Under the pieces are notes generated by a model, which saw nothing but the letters and a program-made list of their open reading frames with translations, made no database searches and was not told the DNA's origin. A stretch of DNA of 64,000 bases, from contig NZ_QVQT02000004.1 of the NCBI RefSeq assembly GCF_003428625.2, positions 665,583-729,582 on the forward strand, given 5' to 3'. How positions within the stretch are numbered: position 1 is the first letter of the stretch; each line of letters opens with the position of its first letter. The translations under genes and the position numbers were made by a program. The DNA is from Paracidobacterium acidisoli (lineage in GTDB: Bacteria > Acidobacteriota > Terriglobia > Terriglobales > Acidobacteriaceae). Positions 24,974-34,655 of the stretch are shown here, in pieces.

Positions 24974-26395
24974 ATGGCAACTAAAGACGCACCCGTGAAT
25001 GATCCGATGCTGGACCCGAGGACCGGGGAATTCCTGGTCATCGGGCCGGGACATACCTTCAAATCGGTAACGGAGAAGGTATCCCGTATCGTGCTCACCA
25101 GCCATACCCCGCTCGGCTGGTTTTTCGGATTTCTGATCGCCAGTGGCTTTACCGGCATGCTGCTGGTCGCGGTCACCTGGCTTTTCCTCAAGGGCGTCGG
25201 CATCTGGGCCATCACTATCCCGGTCGCCTGGGGCTTCGCCATTATCAACTTCGTCTGGTGGATCGGTATCGGCCACGCCGGAACGCTGATCTCGGCGATT
25301 CTGCTGCTCTTCAAGCAGGGCTGGCGTAACTCGATCAATCGCTTCGCCGAGGCCATGACGATCTTTGCGGTGATATGCGCAGGCATGTTCCCGCTCATTC
25401 ACGTCGGCCGCCCATGGCTGGGGTACTGGCTCTTCCCCTATCCCAGCACAATGAACTACTGGCCGCAGTTCCGCTCCCCGCTGCTGTGGGATGTCTTCGC
25501 GGTCTCGACCTACGCTACGATCTCGGTTGTCTTCTGGTACATCGGCCTCATTCCCGACCTCGGCACCATGCGCGACCGGGCGCAGTCGAAGTTCGGCCAG
25601 TTCACCTTCGGTATGCTGGCGCTCGGCTGGCGCGGCTCCGTACGCCACTGGGTGCGTTATGAGACGGCCTCGATCCTGCTTGCCGGACTCGCCACTCCGC
25701 TGGTCCTCTCCGTGCACACCGTCATCAGCTTCGATTTTGCGGTGGCGCTGCTGCCCGGCTGGCACACGACGATCTTCCCGCCCTACTTCGTCGCCGGCGC
25801 CATTTACTCCGGATTCGCCATGGTCATCACCCTGGCCATTCCAATCCGCAAGTTCTACCACCTCGAAGACCTGATCACCCTGCGCCACATCGACAACATG
25901 GGCAAGGTCATGCTGACCACCGGCCTGATCGTTGCATACGGATACTCCACGGAAGTCTTCATGGCGTGGTATTCGGCAAGCCGCTGGGAATGGTTCATGA
26001 TGTGGAACCGCATGTTCGGCGCCATCGGCTGGTCCTACTGGGTGCTCATTACCTGTAACATCGCGCTTCCGCAGCTGATGTGGATTCGCAAATTCCGCCT
26101 CCATGCGGGCCTGATGTTCCTCATGTCGCTCATCGTCAACACCGGCATGTGGTTCGAGCGCTTCGTCATCGTCGTCACCAGCCTTACCCGCGATTACCTG
26201 CCGTCCTCGTGGGGAACCTACCGTGCCACGCGCTGGGACTACATGACCTTTGCCGGCACGCTCGGTCTCTTCACATTTCTCTTTTTCCTCTTTGTCCGCT
26301 TCCTGCCCATGATTCCTATGTCTGAGCTGCGTCTGATGCTGCCGCAGGCAAAGGTGAGGGCAGAAGCCGAACCGTTGCCGGAGGCAGGTGACTGA
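24974..26395 (+). CDS. actC: Alternative complex III subunit ActC (NrfD-like quinol-oxidising membrane protein)
   Basis: 473 residues with about ten hydrophobic segments. NrfD/PsrC-type features include [20 protein letters not shown], the [16 protein letters not shown] loop and [20 protein letters not shown]. In known ACIII structures ActC and the related ActF are the large membrane subunits, with the quinol site in ActC. AAAAGGA lies upstream of the ATG. Its TGA stop overlaps the ATG of actD by one base, and GGAGG inside actC precedes that start. Confidence 0.95.
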   Translation: MATKDAPVNDPMLDPRTGEFLVIGPGHTFKSVTEKVSRIVLTSHTPLGWFFGFLIASGFTGMLLVAVTWLFLKGVGIWAITIPVAWGFAIINFVWWIGIGHAGTLISAILLLFKQGWRNSINRFAEAMTIFAVICAGMFPLIHVGRPWLGYWLFPYPSTMNYWPQFRSPLLWDVFAVSTYATISVVFWYIGLIPDLGTMRDRAQSKFGQFTFGMLALGWRGSVRHWVRYETASILLAGLATPLVLSVHTVISFDFAVALLPGWHTTIFPPYFVAGAIYSGFAMVITLAIPIRKFYHLEDLITLRHIDNMGKVMLTTGLIVAYGYSTEVFMAWYSASRWEWFMMWNRMFGAIGWSYWVLITCNIALPQLMWIRKFRLHAGLMFLMSLIVNTGMWFERFVIVVTSLTRDYLPSSWGTYRATRWDYMTFAGTLGLFTFLFFLFVRFLPMIPMSELRLMLPQAKVRAEAEPLPEAGD

Positions 26396-26937
26396 TGCCT
26401 TTACCTGAAGGAACCTACGGCCTGCTGGCCGAATTCGACACGCCGACGCATCTGGTGCAGGCTGCCAGTGCCGCCTACAGCTCCGGTTACCGGCGCCTGG
26501 ACTGCTACTCGCCTTATCCGCTCGAAGCGGCGGCCGCGGCGATCGGCTTCCATCGTGACGAGGTTTCGCTCGTCACCCTCATCGGCGGCCTCCTGGGACT
26601 CGCCGCCATGTTCGGTCTCGAAACCTGGATCTCGCTCTGGGCCTATCCGCTCAATATCGCCGGCCGGCCTTACTTCTCCTGGCCTGCCTTCGTGATTCCC
26701 GCGTATGAGTGGACCATTCTGTACGCCGGTCTCTCCGCGGCCTTCTGCATGCTCGCGCTGAACGGACTGCCCAAGCTGTATCACCCGGTCTTCAACGCTC
26801 CGAATTTCCGCAACGGTGCGACAACGGATAAATTCTTCCTCTGCCTCGAAGCGACGGATCCGAAATTCGATGTTGTGGAGACGCGCAGCTTTCTTGAAGC
26901 GCACGCGCCGGTCTCGATCGTGGAGGTGGAGTATTAA
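26395..26937 (+). CDS. actD: Alternative complex III subunit ActD (DUF3341)
   Basis: 180 residues. The soluble N-terminus (YGLLAEFDTPTHLVQAASAA, then RLDCYSPYPLEAAAAAIGF) is typical of DUF3341. Two membrane segments follow (about 62-85 and 100-125), then a conserved short C-terminal domain (DKFFLCLEATDPKFDVVETR). In ACIII this subunit scaffolds the membrane core. Translationally coupled to actC by TGATG. Confidence 0.93.
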   Translation: MPLPEGTYGLLAEFDTPTHLVQAASAAYSSGYRRLDCYSPYPLEAAAAAIGFHRDEVSLVTLIGGLLGLAAMFGLETWISLWAYPLNIAGRPYFSWPAFVIPAYEWTILYAGLSAAFCMLALNGLPKLYHPVFNAPNFRNGATTDKFFLCLEATDPKFDVVETRSFLEAHAPVSIVEVEY

Positions 26938-26941
26938 CGCC

Positions 26942-27730
26942 ATGAAGCACATGCACGGAGCCTCCGCGCGCGCCCTGTCTCTCGGCCTGCTTGCGCTTGG
27001 GCTTGTCCTCGTCGCCGGCTGCCGCGAGGATATGCAGGATCAGCCCAGGATGTTTCCGCAGCGCGGCACCACCCTCTTCGCCGACGGCCGCTCCGTCCGC
27101 CCTCAGGTGGATCACACCGTGGCCCGTGGCCAGCTCGATGAGGATCAGTTTTTCTACACCGGTCTGCTGAACGGCAAAGAGACTGACATGATGCCTTTCC
27201 CCGTGACGATGAAGCTGCTCGAGCGCGGCCAGGAACGGTTCAATATCTACTGCACGCCCTGCCACTCCCGCGTCGGCAACGGCGACGGCATGATCGTGCA
27301 GCGCGGCTACAAGCCGGCGGCTAACTTCCACGATGCGGAGCGCCTGCGCGAGCCGCTGAGTCACTTCTTCTATGTGATGACCAATGGCTACCGCGCCATG
27401 CCGAACTATCGCGCGCAGCTCACTCCGGTCGACCGCTGGGCCGTGGCCGCTTATATCCGCGCCCTGCAGCTGAGCCAGGATGCACGCACCGCCAATGTTC
27501 CGGCCGGTACGCAGGTCGAGGATCTGTCCACGGTGGCCGAAAAGCTCGGATACCCGGCAAGCTTTGCCGGACCCTGGCCGGAGCCTGCCAATACAGCGGT
27601 CCACACTCACCCGAACGGCAAAATTGTGGCAGGTGCGCCTGCTGAAGATGCAAACGCTCCGGAAGGAGTCATCGGCGGCTCGGGTTCAACACCATCTCAG
27701 CCGGTTACCAAGGCTCCGGCCCGCCAATAA
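26942..27730 (+). CDS. actE: Alternative complex III subunit ActE (monohaem cytochrome c lipoprotein)
   Basis: 262 residues from the ATG at 26942, preceded by GGAGGTGGAG; the longer frame upstream is the actD shadow. The signal peptide ends in LVAGC with Cys 27 as the expected lipidated residue. One haem c site, YCTPCHSRVGNGDG, with a downstream Met in NGYRAMPNY as likely axial ligand. It is a peripheral electron carrier of ACIII. The C-terminal 45 residues are low-complexity. Confidence 0.93.
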   Translation: MKHMHGASARALSLGLLALGLVLVAGCREDMQDQPRMFPQRGTTLFADGRSVRPQVDHTVARGQLDEDQFFYTGLLNGKETDMMPFPVTMKLLERGQERFNIYCTPCHSRVGNGDGMIVQRGYKPAANFHDAERLREPLSHFFYVMTNGYRAMPNYRAQLTPVDRWAVAAYIRALQLSQDARTANVPAGTQVEDLSTVAEKLGYPASFAGPWPEPANTAVHTHPNGKIVAGAPAEDANAPEGVIGGSGSTPSQPVTKAPARQ

Positions 27731-27748
27731 GGAGTTCAGGAAGAAAGC

Positions 27749-29041
27749 ATGGCACACGGAAATAATGCGAAGAGCTTGCCCGCTGACCTGAGCGCGCCTG
27801 CGTTTGTTGATATCTGGCGCACACGCGCTCTGATCGCGGGAGTCGCCTTCCTGGTCGTCGCGGTCATTCTGGGCTTTCTCAGCGGAGATCACTGGAACCA
27901 CTTCCTGCGCGGCTGGCTGCACGGCTTTGTCACCTGCTTCGGCTTCTGCTTCGGCGGCATGCTGCTGCTGATGACGCAGTATCTCTCCGGCGGCAAGTGG
28001 GGATACATCATTCAGCGCCCGCTCGAAGCCATGACCCGCACCTGGCCTCTGGTCTTCCTGATGTTCCTTCCCGTAGGCATCTTCGGCGCCTCCATGGGCA
28101 GGCTCTACATCTGGGCAAAGTACGCTGACTGGTCGACGGCGCTGAAAAATCACCTGATCACCAACGAACAGGCGCACGCCATTCGCTGGAAGGCGCTGAT
28201 GCTCAACACCAAAGCCTTCTGGATCGCGACCATTGTCTGCTTCACCATCTTCGCTCTCTATATCCATCTGCTGAACAAGTGGTCGCTGCAGCGGGATGCC
28301 GACGCCGGGCGCGAGGGCAATGTCACCTACTGGCGAGTGAAGTTTGAAAACCTCAGCGGCTTCGGCGTTCTGCTCTACTCGGGGCTGCTCTTCCTGCTCG
28401 TCATCTACTGGGTTATGTCGCTTGATCCCACCTGGTACTCGACGGTTTACGGATTCCAGTTCCTCGTCGGCCAGGCCTATCAGGTGCTTCCGCTCGCCAT
28501 CCTTACGCTGATGGCTCTTTCGAAGGCCGAGCCGATCAAATCGACCTTCCGGCTGATTGAGCAGCACGACATGGGCAAGCTCTGCTTCGCCTTCGTCATG
28601 CTCAACATGTACCTGGCCTTCGGCGCATTCCTGATCATCTGGTCCGGCAACTCGCCGGAAGAGATTCCCTGGTACCTGGATCGCATCCGCGGCGGATGGG
28701 GTGTAGTCGCTACCCTCGACGTCATCTTCCACTGGCTGCTGCCTTTCACGCTGCTGTTGTCCAGCGATCTCAAGCGCATTCAGAGCCGCCTTGCCGTCGT
28801 CTGCTACATCATGATCTTCGCCCGTATCTGGGACGTCTTCTGGCTCATCGAGCCTAACTTCCGCGATGCGGCCCGCAATCTGCACCTGAGTGTCGGCATC
28901 CTCGAGTACATCGCCGTTCCCGGAGCGCTGATCGCCTTCTGGATGGCTGCCTACTTCGCAGAGCTGCGGAAGCGGCCGGTGATCGCAACCAATGACCCGC
29001 ATCTGGCGGAGATCCTGGAGCAGGAATATGTCCACGCTTGA
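27749..29041 (+). CDS. actF: Alternative complex III subunit ActF (NrfD-like membrane protein)
   Basis: 430 residues with about ten hydrophobic segments. Family blocks include GFVTCFGFCFGGMLLLMTQY, SGGKWGYIIQRPLEAMTRTWP, and LIIWSGNSPEEIPWYLDRI. It is the second large membrane subunit, distantly related to ActC. TAAGGAG and AGGAAG precede the ATG. The end overlaps the start of the next gene by 14 bases. Confidence 0.94.
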   Translation: MAHGNNAKSLPADLSAPAFVDIWRTRALIAGVAFLVVAVILGFLSGDHWNHFLRGWLHGFVTCFGFCFGGMLLLMTQYLSGGKWGYIIQRPLEAMTRTWPLVFLMFLPVGIFGASMGRLYIWAKYADWSTALKNHLITNEQAHAIRWKALMLNTKAFWIATIVCFTIFALYIHLLNKWSLQRDADAGREGNVTYWRVKFENLSGFGVLLYSGLLFLLVIYWVMSLDPTWYSTVYGFQFLVGQAYQVLPLAILTLMALSKAEPIKSTFRLIEQHDMGKLCFAFVMLNMYLAFGAFLIIWSGNSPEEIPWYLDRIRGGWGVVATLDVIFHWLLPFTLLLSSDLKRIQSRLAVVCYIMIFARIWDVFWLIEPNFRDAARNLHLSVGILEYIAVPGALIAFWMAAYFAELRKRPVIATNDPHLAEILEQEYVHA

Positions 29042-29660
29042 TCCCAGAGAGCATTACCATGAGCCTTCCGTGAAGGAGGGCTACGAAGTCACGGATGCCA
29101 ACACCACCGGCATCATCGTCTTCTTGGTCGGACTGGCTCTTTCGATTGCGGTCTTCTTCTTCCTCTGCTTCGTTATGGGCAAGGTGATCAACCGCCAGCT
29201 TGAGGCGCATGACGGCCCGCTGAACAAGTGGAATGCGTCGACCCCCGGCGTCGCCTCCAGAAATCTGGAGTCGAGCCCGGCCATCGAGCAGCAGCAGCTG
29301 CAGCAGCTCACGCAGAAGTTCCCCGCGCCGCGCCTGCAGTCCGACAATGGCGACGGCGGCCAGGATCTTGCCGACCTGCACGATCGGGAAGACCTTCTGC
29401 TCAACTATTACACCTGGGTCGATCGCTCCCAGGGAACAGTACGCATCCCGATCGATCGCGCCATGCAGCTGATCGCGCAGTGGGGTCTTCAGGTTGCGCC
29501 GCAAAGTCAGGCGACGGAGCAGCTGATGAGCGGCGATAGTACACCGGTCGTCGAGATGCCGCTGACCAACGGATTCGCGCGAACCGGATATGAACAGCAG
29601 GAGCACGGGCCTTCGGAGCTTGCCGGAGAGCAGGCATCGAGCCACGCGAATAACCGGTAA
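29028..29660 (+). CDS. Single-TM protein of the ACIII/caa3 operon, function unknown
   Basis: 210 residues from the ATG at 29028, inside the actF 3' end, with CTGGAG upstream. One strong membrane segment (about 24-47, IIVFLVGLALSIAVFFFLCF) follows a short acidic N-terminus. The periplasmic part has a Gln-rich stretch, then LHDREDLLLNYYTWVDRSQG and VRIPIDRAMQLI, a YxWVDR / RIPIDRAM pattern that I recall from short proteins beside SCO genes in respiratory operons. The C-terminus is low complexity. Likely an assembly or linker factor between ACIII and the oxidase; inference only. Confidence 0.75.
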   Translation: MSTLDPREHYHEPSVKEGYEVTDANTTGIIVFLVGLALSIAVFFFLCFVMGKVINRQLEAHDGPLNKWNASTPGVASRNLESSPAIEQQQLQQLTQKFPAPRLQSDNGDGGQDLADLHDREDLLLNYYTWVDRSQGTVRIPIDRAMQLIAQWGLQVAPQSQATEQLMSGDSTPVVEMPLTNGFARTGYEQQEHGPSELAGEQASSHANNR

Positions 29661-29774
29661 CCCGGGCAGCGAAAGCACTCCCGGTGATCGTCAGGTCCGG
29701 CTCATCGGACTCCGATGCTCACAGATGCGCCGCAAGGTGGCGCAGCAAAAACGAATAGCATAGAAGGCAGAGCA

Positions 29775-30707
29775 ATGCAGAGCGGGAAAACAATACGGAA
29801 GGGAAGCATGCACGGCGGTTGCGCATCATTGCTGCGGCTGCCGCTCCTCTGTGCGCTCGCCGGACTCTGCCTGGTCTCGGGCATCGCCTCCGCGCAGGTC
29901 GCTCCCATTGGCGAAAAGCAGATGGGCCCTATTTCGACGACGCAGCCTGCCGACCTCAAAAAGATTTCCGTTACACAGAAACTCAACACGCTCATCCCGC
30001 TCGATGGCGTCTTCCGCGACGAGAACGGAAAGACCGTTCATCTCGGCGACTACTTCGGACATCGTCCGGTCATCCTTTCTCTGGTCTACTACCAGTGCAA
30101 AATCCTCTGCCCCGAAGAGATCAATGGTCTGGTCGGCGCGCTGGAGATGGTAAAGTTCAATCCCGGTAAAGATTTCAACGTAGTTTTTGTCAGCATCGAT
30201 CCGACCGAGACCCCGCAGATCGCCTCTCGTGAGAAGGCCGTCTACATGCAGCGCTATGGGCGTCCAGGGACGGAAAATGGCTGGCACTTCCTGACCGGGA
30301 ATGCGGCTTCGATCCGGCCTCTCGCGAATGCCGTCGGCTTTGGCTATACCCCGATGGAGGGCCCCGACGGAAAGATGACGCAGTTCGCGCATGCCAGCTC
30401 CGTCGAACTGCTCACTCCCGAAGGCCGTCTCTCTCAGTACTACCTCGGTGTTGAGTTTTCACCGAAAGACCTGCAGCTCGGTCTCGTCGAATCTTCGCAT
30501 GACCGGATCGGTTCGCCGGTCGACAACATTCTCACGTATTGCTACCGTTACGACCCGCAGCTCAATCGGCACAGCCTCATCATTGCCCACATTGTGCAGC
30601 TGGGGTGCCTTCTCACGGTTTTACTTCTCGGTTCTTATATGGTGGTCATGTTCCGGCGTGACCTGAAGCAGTCGCGCACGATCACCGGAAAACTGGCGAA
30701 CGGATAA
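29775..30707 (+). CDS. SCO1/SenC-family copper chaperone for cytochrome oxidase
   Basis: 310 residues from 29775; the ATG at 29808 with GGAAGG just upstream is an equally good start. A signal peptide (LLRLPLLCALAGLCLVSGIASAQ) leads to a thioredoxin-like fold with the copper motif CKILC (CxxxC) in LVYYQCKILCPEEI and the third ligand His in TQFAHASSV. A C-terminal TM helix (about 274-297) tethers it. It delivers copper to the CuA site of subunit II, encoded next. Two short hairpins lie in the 114-base gap before it. Confidence 0.93.
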   Translation: MQSGKTIRKGSMHGGCASLLRLPLLCALAGLCLVSGIASAQVAPIGEKQMGPISTTQPADLKKISVTQKLNTLIPLDGVFRDENGKTVHLGDYFGHRPVILSLVYYQCKILCPEEINGLVGALEMVKFNPGKDFNVVFVSIDPTETPQIASREKAVYMQRYGRPGTENGWHFLTGNAASIRPLANAVGFGYTPMEGPDGKMTQFAHASSVELLTPEGRLSQYYLGVEFSPKDLQLGLVESSHDRIGSPVDNILTYCYRYDPQLNRHSLIIAHIVQLGCLLTVLLLGSYMVVMFRRDLKQSRTITGKLANG

Positions 30708-30715
30708 AGGGAACG

Positions 30716-31792
30716 ATGCATTTCATCAGCCCGGTACTTTGGCAATTTCTGATTAAGTGGCTCACGAACTTCGCGATCTTTCCGCCGGAGGCGTCCCGCA
30801 TCGCTCCCGACGTGGACGCGTTCTACTTCTATCTGATCGGCATCTCCGTCGTGGGCCTGGTGATCGTTGGCCTGCTCGTCGGTGTCTTCTCGGTGCGCTA
30901 CCGTAAAGAGCGGAACCCCGAGGCAACGCAGATCGAAGGTTCCACGCTGCTTGAGGCTACCTGGACGATCATTCCGCTCGCGCTCTTTATGGTCTCCTTC
31001 GTCTGGGGCGCGCTGCTTTATTTCCGCATCTACAATCCGCCGACCAATGCGATGAATGTCTACGTCGTCGGCAAACAGTGGATGTGGAAGGTCGAGCATC
31101 CGGGCGGCCAGCACGAGATCAACTCGCTGCATGTCCCCATCAATCGGCCCGTGCAGCTCACCATGATCTCGCAGGACGTCTTCCACAGCTTCTCCATTCC
31201 CGCATTCCGCGTGAAGCGTGAGGTGATTCCGGGCCGTTACTCGACCGTCTGGTTTGAGGCCACCGCTCCCGGCACCTATCACCTCTTCTGCACGCAGTAC
31301 TGCGGTACGCTTCATTCGCAGATGATCGGCCAGGTCGTCGCCATGACGCCCGACGACTACCAGGCCTGGATCTCGGGCTCGACCAGCGGCACCTCGCTCG
31401 CGCAGAATGGCGAGCGCCTCTTCGCCGCACTCGGCTGCAACTCCTGCCATAACGGCACGCCGAACGCACATGGCCCGTCTCTGGCCAACGTCATCGGATC
31501 GCAGGTGCAGCTCGCAAACGGTACCTATACCACCGCCACGGATGCCTTTGTTCGCGATTCCATTCTTAACCCCACGCTCCATCAGGTCGCCGGCTACGCG
31601 CCCATCATGCCCACCTACCAGGGACAGGTGAGCGAGGAGGGTCTGATCTCCCTCGTCGAGTACATCCGGCGCCTTGATTCGAATTACCGCATCGATCAGA
31701 CACTGAACGTCAGTGAAACCGGCGCCGGTTCCGACGCAGCCCCGGCCTCCGGCACGTCCACATCCACCGCTTCAGGGATGGTGAAACAATGA
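30716..31792 (+). CDS. coxB: Cytochrome c oxidase subunit II with fused cytochrome c domain
   Basis: 358 residues. Two N-terminal TM helices (about 38-60 and 85-105). The CuA cupredoxin domain has [11 protein letters not shown] and [12 protein letters not shown] (CxxxCxxxHxxM). A class I haem c domain follows, with CNSCH near residue 242 and Met in [12 protein letters not shown]. The fusion makes this a caa3-type enzyme that can take electrons without a soluble cytochrome. AAAGGGA precedes the ATG. The stop overlaps coxA by ATGA. Confidence 0.96.
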   Translation: MHFISPVLWQFLIKWLTNFAIFPPEASRIAPDVDAFYFYLIGISVVGLVIVGLLVGVFSVRYRKERNPEATQIEGSTLLEATWTIIPLALFMVSFVWGALLYFRIYNPPTNAMNVYVVGKQWMWKVEHPGGQHEINSLHVPINRPVQLTMISQDVFHSFSIPAFRVKREVIPGRYSTVWFEATAPGTYHLFCTQYCGTLHSQMIGQVVAMTPDDYQAWISGSTSGTSLAQNGERLFAALGCNSCHNGTPNAHGPSLANVIGSQVQLANGTYTTATDAFVRDSILNPTLHQVAGYAPIMPTYQGQVSEEGLISLVEYIRRLDSNYRIDQTLNVSETGAGSDAAPASGTSTSTASGMVKQ

Positions 31793-33453
31793 GTACAATC
31801 GTCAGCCTTCCGGATCAAAGTACTGCAACTCTGCCTAAGGTGTCCTATCTCAACAAAGAGTATGGACTGAAAAGCTGGCTGCTGACGGGGGACCACAAGC
31901 GCATCGCGATCCTGTATCTGATCTCGATCACTTTCTTCTTCTTCATCGGCGGAGCGATGGCCGGCCTTATCCGGCTTGAGCTTCTCACGCCTGCCAGCGA
32001 TCTGATGGCCGCCGACACCTATAACAAGGTGTTCACCATGCACGGCATCATCATGGTCTTCCTGTTTCTGGTGCCGTCGGTGCCTGCCACCATCGGGAAC
32101 TTCCTCATCCCGATCATGGTCGGCGCAAAAGATCTGGCCTTTCCGAAGATCAATCTGCTGAGCTGGTATCTCTACATCGCGGGCGGCATTCTGCTGATGA
32201 CCGCGCTCATCTCAGGCGGCGTAGACACCGGCTGGACCTTTACCACTCCGCTCAGCACGCATTACCTGAATACCCATGTGATCACGGCCGGGCTGGCCGT
32301 CTTCGTCGCCGGATTCAGCTCGATCTTCACCGGCCTCAACTTCATCGTCACCATCCATCGCATGCGCGCCCCAGGCATGACCTGGTTTCGCCTGCCGCTC
32401 TTCGTCTGGTCGCACTATGCAGCTTCCATCCTGATGGTTCTTGGCACCCCGGTCCTGGCCATCACCCTGGTTCTGGTCATCCTTGAGCGCACCATCGGCA
32501 TCGGAGTCTTTGATCCCGCCAAGGGCGGCGATCCGCTCCTCTTTCAGCACCTCTTCTGGTTCTATTCGCACCCTGCCGTGTACATCATGATTCTTCCCGG
32601 CATGGGCGTCATCTCCGAGGTCATCAGCACCTTCTCCCGCAAGCGGGTCTTTGGATACACCGCCGTCGCCTTCTCATCGGTCGCCATCGCCGTCTTTGGC
32701 TTCTTCGTCTGGGCGCACCACATGTTCATCATGGGTGTCTCGAACTATTCGGCTCTGGTCTTCTCGCTGCTGACCATGCTCGTTGCCGTTCCCTCCGCCA
32801 TCAAGATCTTCAACTGGGCTGCAACCCTGTATAAGGGCTCCATCACCTTTGAAACGCCGATGCTCTACGCCTTCGGCTTTATGGGGCTTTTCACCATCGG
32901 CGGCCTCACCGGCGTCTTCCTCGGCTCGCTCGGCATGGATATCCATCTGACCGAGACCTACTTCATCGTGGCCCACTTCCACTTCGTCATGGTCGGCGGC
33001 ATGCTCATGGCCTACCTTTCGGGTGTGCACTTCTGGTGGCCCAAGATGACCGGTCGCATGTATCCGGAAGGTCTCTCCAAGCTGGCAGCCGTAACCACCT
33101 TCATCGGCTTCATTCTCACCTTCTTCCCGCAGTTCATTCTGGGATATCTCGGAATGCCGCGCCGCTATGCCGCCTATCCTCCCGAGTTCCAGGTGCTGAA
33201 CGTCTTCTCGACCGCCGGCGCCAGCGTTCTCGGAGTCGGCTATCTGCTGCCGCTGCTCTATCTCACCTGGTCGCTCAAGTACGGAGCGATCGCCGGGGCG
33301 AATCCGTGGCAGGCAACCGGCCTTGAATGGCAGATTCAGTCGCCGCCGCTGACCGAAAATTTTGTAGAGACGCCGATCGTCACTCACGAGGCTTACGACT
33401 ACGAGTGGCTGGCACACAAGACCGAACACGACGAGGTGGAGACCGTTGGATAG
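31789..33453 (+). CDS. coxA: Cytochrome c oxidase subunit I, A2-type haem-copper oxidase
   Basis: 554 residues, about 12 TM helices. All metal ligands are visible: [10 protein letters not shown] (haem a), [11 protein letters not shown] (CuB His and cross-linked Tyr), [10 protein letters not shown] (CuB), and [11 protein letters not shown] (haem a3 and a). The motif is YSHPAVY in place of the GHPEVY of A1 enzymes, so the D-channel Glu is missing and Tyr/Ser replace it; this defines A2-type oxidases such as the Rhodothermus marinus caa3. It reduces oxygen and pumps protons. ATGA overlap with coxB. Confidence 0.97.
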   Translation: MSTIVSLPDQSTATLPKVSYLNKEYGLKSWLLTGDHKRIAILYLISITFFFFIGGAMAGLIRLELLTPASDLMAADTYNKVFTMHGIIMVFLFLVPSVPATIGNFLIPIMVGAKDLAFPKINLLSWYLYIAGGILLMTALISGGVDTGWTFTTPLSTHYLNTHVITAGLAVFVAGFSSIFTGLNFIVTIHRMRAPGMTWFRLPLFVWSHYAASILMVLGTPVLAITLVLVILERTIGIGVFDPAKGGDPLLFQHLFWFYSHPAVYIMILPGMGVISEVISTFSRKRVFGYTAVAFSSVAIAVFGFFVWAHHMFIMGVSNYSALVFSLLTMLVAVPSAIKIFNWAATLYKGSITFETPMLYAFGFMGLFTIGGLTGVFLGSLGMDIHLTETYFIVAHFHFVMVGGMLMAYLSGVHFWWPKMTGRMYPEGLSKLAAVTTFIGFILTFFPQFILGYLGMPRRYAAYPPEFQVLNVFSTAGASVLGVGYLLPLLYLTWSLKYGAIAGANPWQATGLEWQIQSPPLTENFVETPIVTHEAYDYEWLAHKTEHDEVETVG

Positions 33454-34189
33454 CCACGCACTTGCCGCCCAGACCTCCGAAACAGGGCACATCGAACACG
33501 CGCATCCTCCGCATCTGCGCCACCACTTTGAAACAGTGGAGCAGCAGCGTGAGGCTGCCAGCTTCGGAATGTGGCTCTTCCTGCTCACCGAAATCATGTT
33601 CTTCGGTGGCCTGTTCTGCGCCTACCTCATCTATCGCAACTGGTATTACCCGGCTTTCGTGGTCGGCAGCCATCAGCTCAAGATCTGGGCCGGCACCACG
33701 AATACCGGGGTGCTGATCGGCTCCAGCTTCACTATGGCTATGGCCGTGTACAGCTCGCAGGTGCGCAATCGCGCGGCGCTCATCGGCTATCTGCTTCTTA
33801 CCATCGTTCTGGGCACGGTCTTTCTTGGGATCAAGGGTTACGAATGGCATGACGAGTGGGAGCATCACCACGTTCCGGGTCTGAACTTCAGCGTCTCCGA
33901 CTTCGTTCATACCAGCGCCGCCTATCCGGAGGACAAGCCCCTTCCGCTCGATATGGCGGAGAAGACCCAGGTCTACTTCTCGCTCTACTTCGCCATGACA
34001 GGCATGCACGCGCTGCATATGATCATCGGCGTTTCGCTGCTCATCATTCTCCTTGCTCAGGCGTGGGGCGGTGCCTACACCGACGGTCACATGACCACGA
34101 TAGAAAACTTCGGGTTGTACTGGCACTTTGTCGATATCATCTGGATTTTCCTGTTCCCGCTCCTGTACCTGATCAGTCGTCACCAGTAG
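33446..34189 (+). CDS. coxC: Cytochrome c oxidase subunit III
   Basis: 247 residues, TTG start at 33446 inside the end of coxA, with GAGGTGGAG just upstream. Five or more TM helices. Family blocks are [32 protein letters not shown], and [20 protein letters not shown] then [20 protein letters not shown]. An insertion of about 35 residues ([20 protein letters not shown] onward) sits in a periplasmic loop. It stabilises subunit I. Confidence 0.95.
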   Translation: MDSHALAAQTSETGHIEHAHPPHLRHHFETVEQQREAASFGMWLFLLTEIMFFGGLFCAYLIYRNWYYPAFVVGSHQLKIWAGTTNTGVLIGSSFTMAMAVYSSQVRNRAALIGYLLLTIVLGTVFLGIKGYEWHDEWEHHHVPGLNFSVSDFVHTSAAYPEDKPLPLDMAEKTQVYFSLYFAMTGMHALHMIIGVSLLIILLAQAWGGAYTDGHMTTIENFGLYWHFVDIIWIFLFPLLYLISRHQ

Positions 34190-34205
34190 AGAGGATCGAA
34201 CTTCG

Positions 34206-34514
34206 ATGTCTGAACCGACGCATCACGAACAGCACATTGTTACGCCGAAGATTTACCTCATCATCGGCGCAACCCTTCTTGTGCTCACCGGAGCCACCAC
34301 CGCCATCTCCTATGTCGAGCTCGGCGTCTTCAACGCGGTCGTGGCGCTTGCCATTGCCTGTATCAAGGCCTCGCTGGTGGTGCTCTTCTTCATGCACGTG
34401 AAGTACAGCTCCAAACTCACGAAGCTGACCGTGGCCGCCGGCCTCTTCACCTTTCTCGTGCTCATCACCATGACCATGACCGACTACATCAGCCGCGCCT
34501 GGGGCCTCTGGTAA
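34206..34514 (+). CDS. Cytochrome c oxidase subunit IV (small membrane subunit)
   Basis: 102 residues with three TM helices. The pattern AISYVELGVFNAVVALAIAC and KASLVVLFFMHVKYSSKLTK is the signature of the prokaryotic subunit IV family (COX4_pro/CtaF type). It is the last gene of the respiratory operon, followed within 25 bases by a strong terminator. Confidence 0.92.
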   Translation: MSEPTHHEQHIVTPKIYLIIGATLLVLTGATTAISYVELGVFNAVVALAIACIKASLVVLFFMHVKYSSKLTKLTVAAGLFTFLVLITMTMTDYISRAWGLW

Positions 34515-34535
34515 GGTATTCCAGCCTGTTGCGAA

Positions 34536-34563
34536 GGGCGGCCATGCGCCGCCCTTTATCTTT
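34536..34563 (+). terminator. Rho-independent terminator of the respiratory operon
   Basis: gggcggc (34536-34542) and gccgccc (34548-34554) form a perfect 7-base-pair GC stem with a 5-base loop, followed directly by tttatcttt. It closes the 13.7-kb ACIII/caa3 transcript. Confidence 0.88.
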
Positions 34564-34655
34564 CTCGGCCTGCCTTATCGCGGTTCCACAGCGCCGGTTC
34601 TTTGCGCGCCGTCTGTGCCACAGATCGCAATTCTGCATCTACACTGCAGACACGC

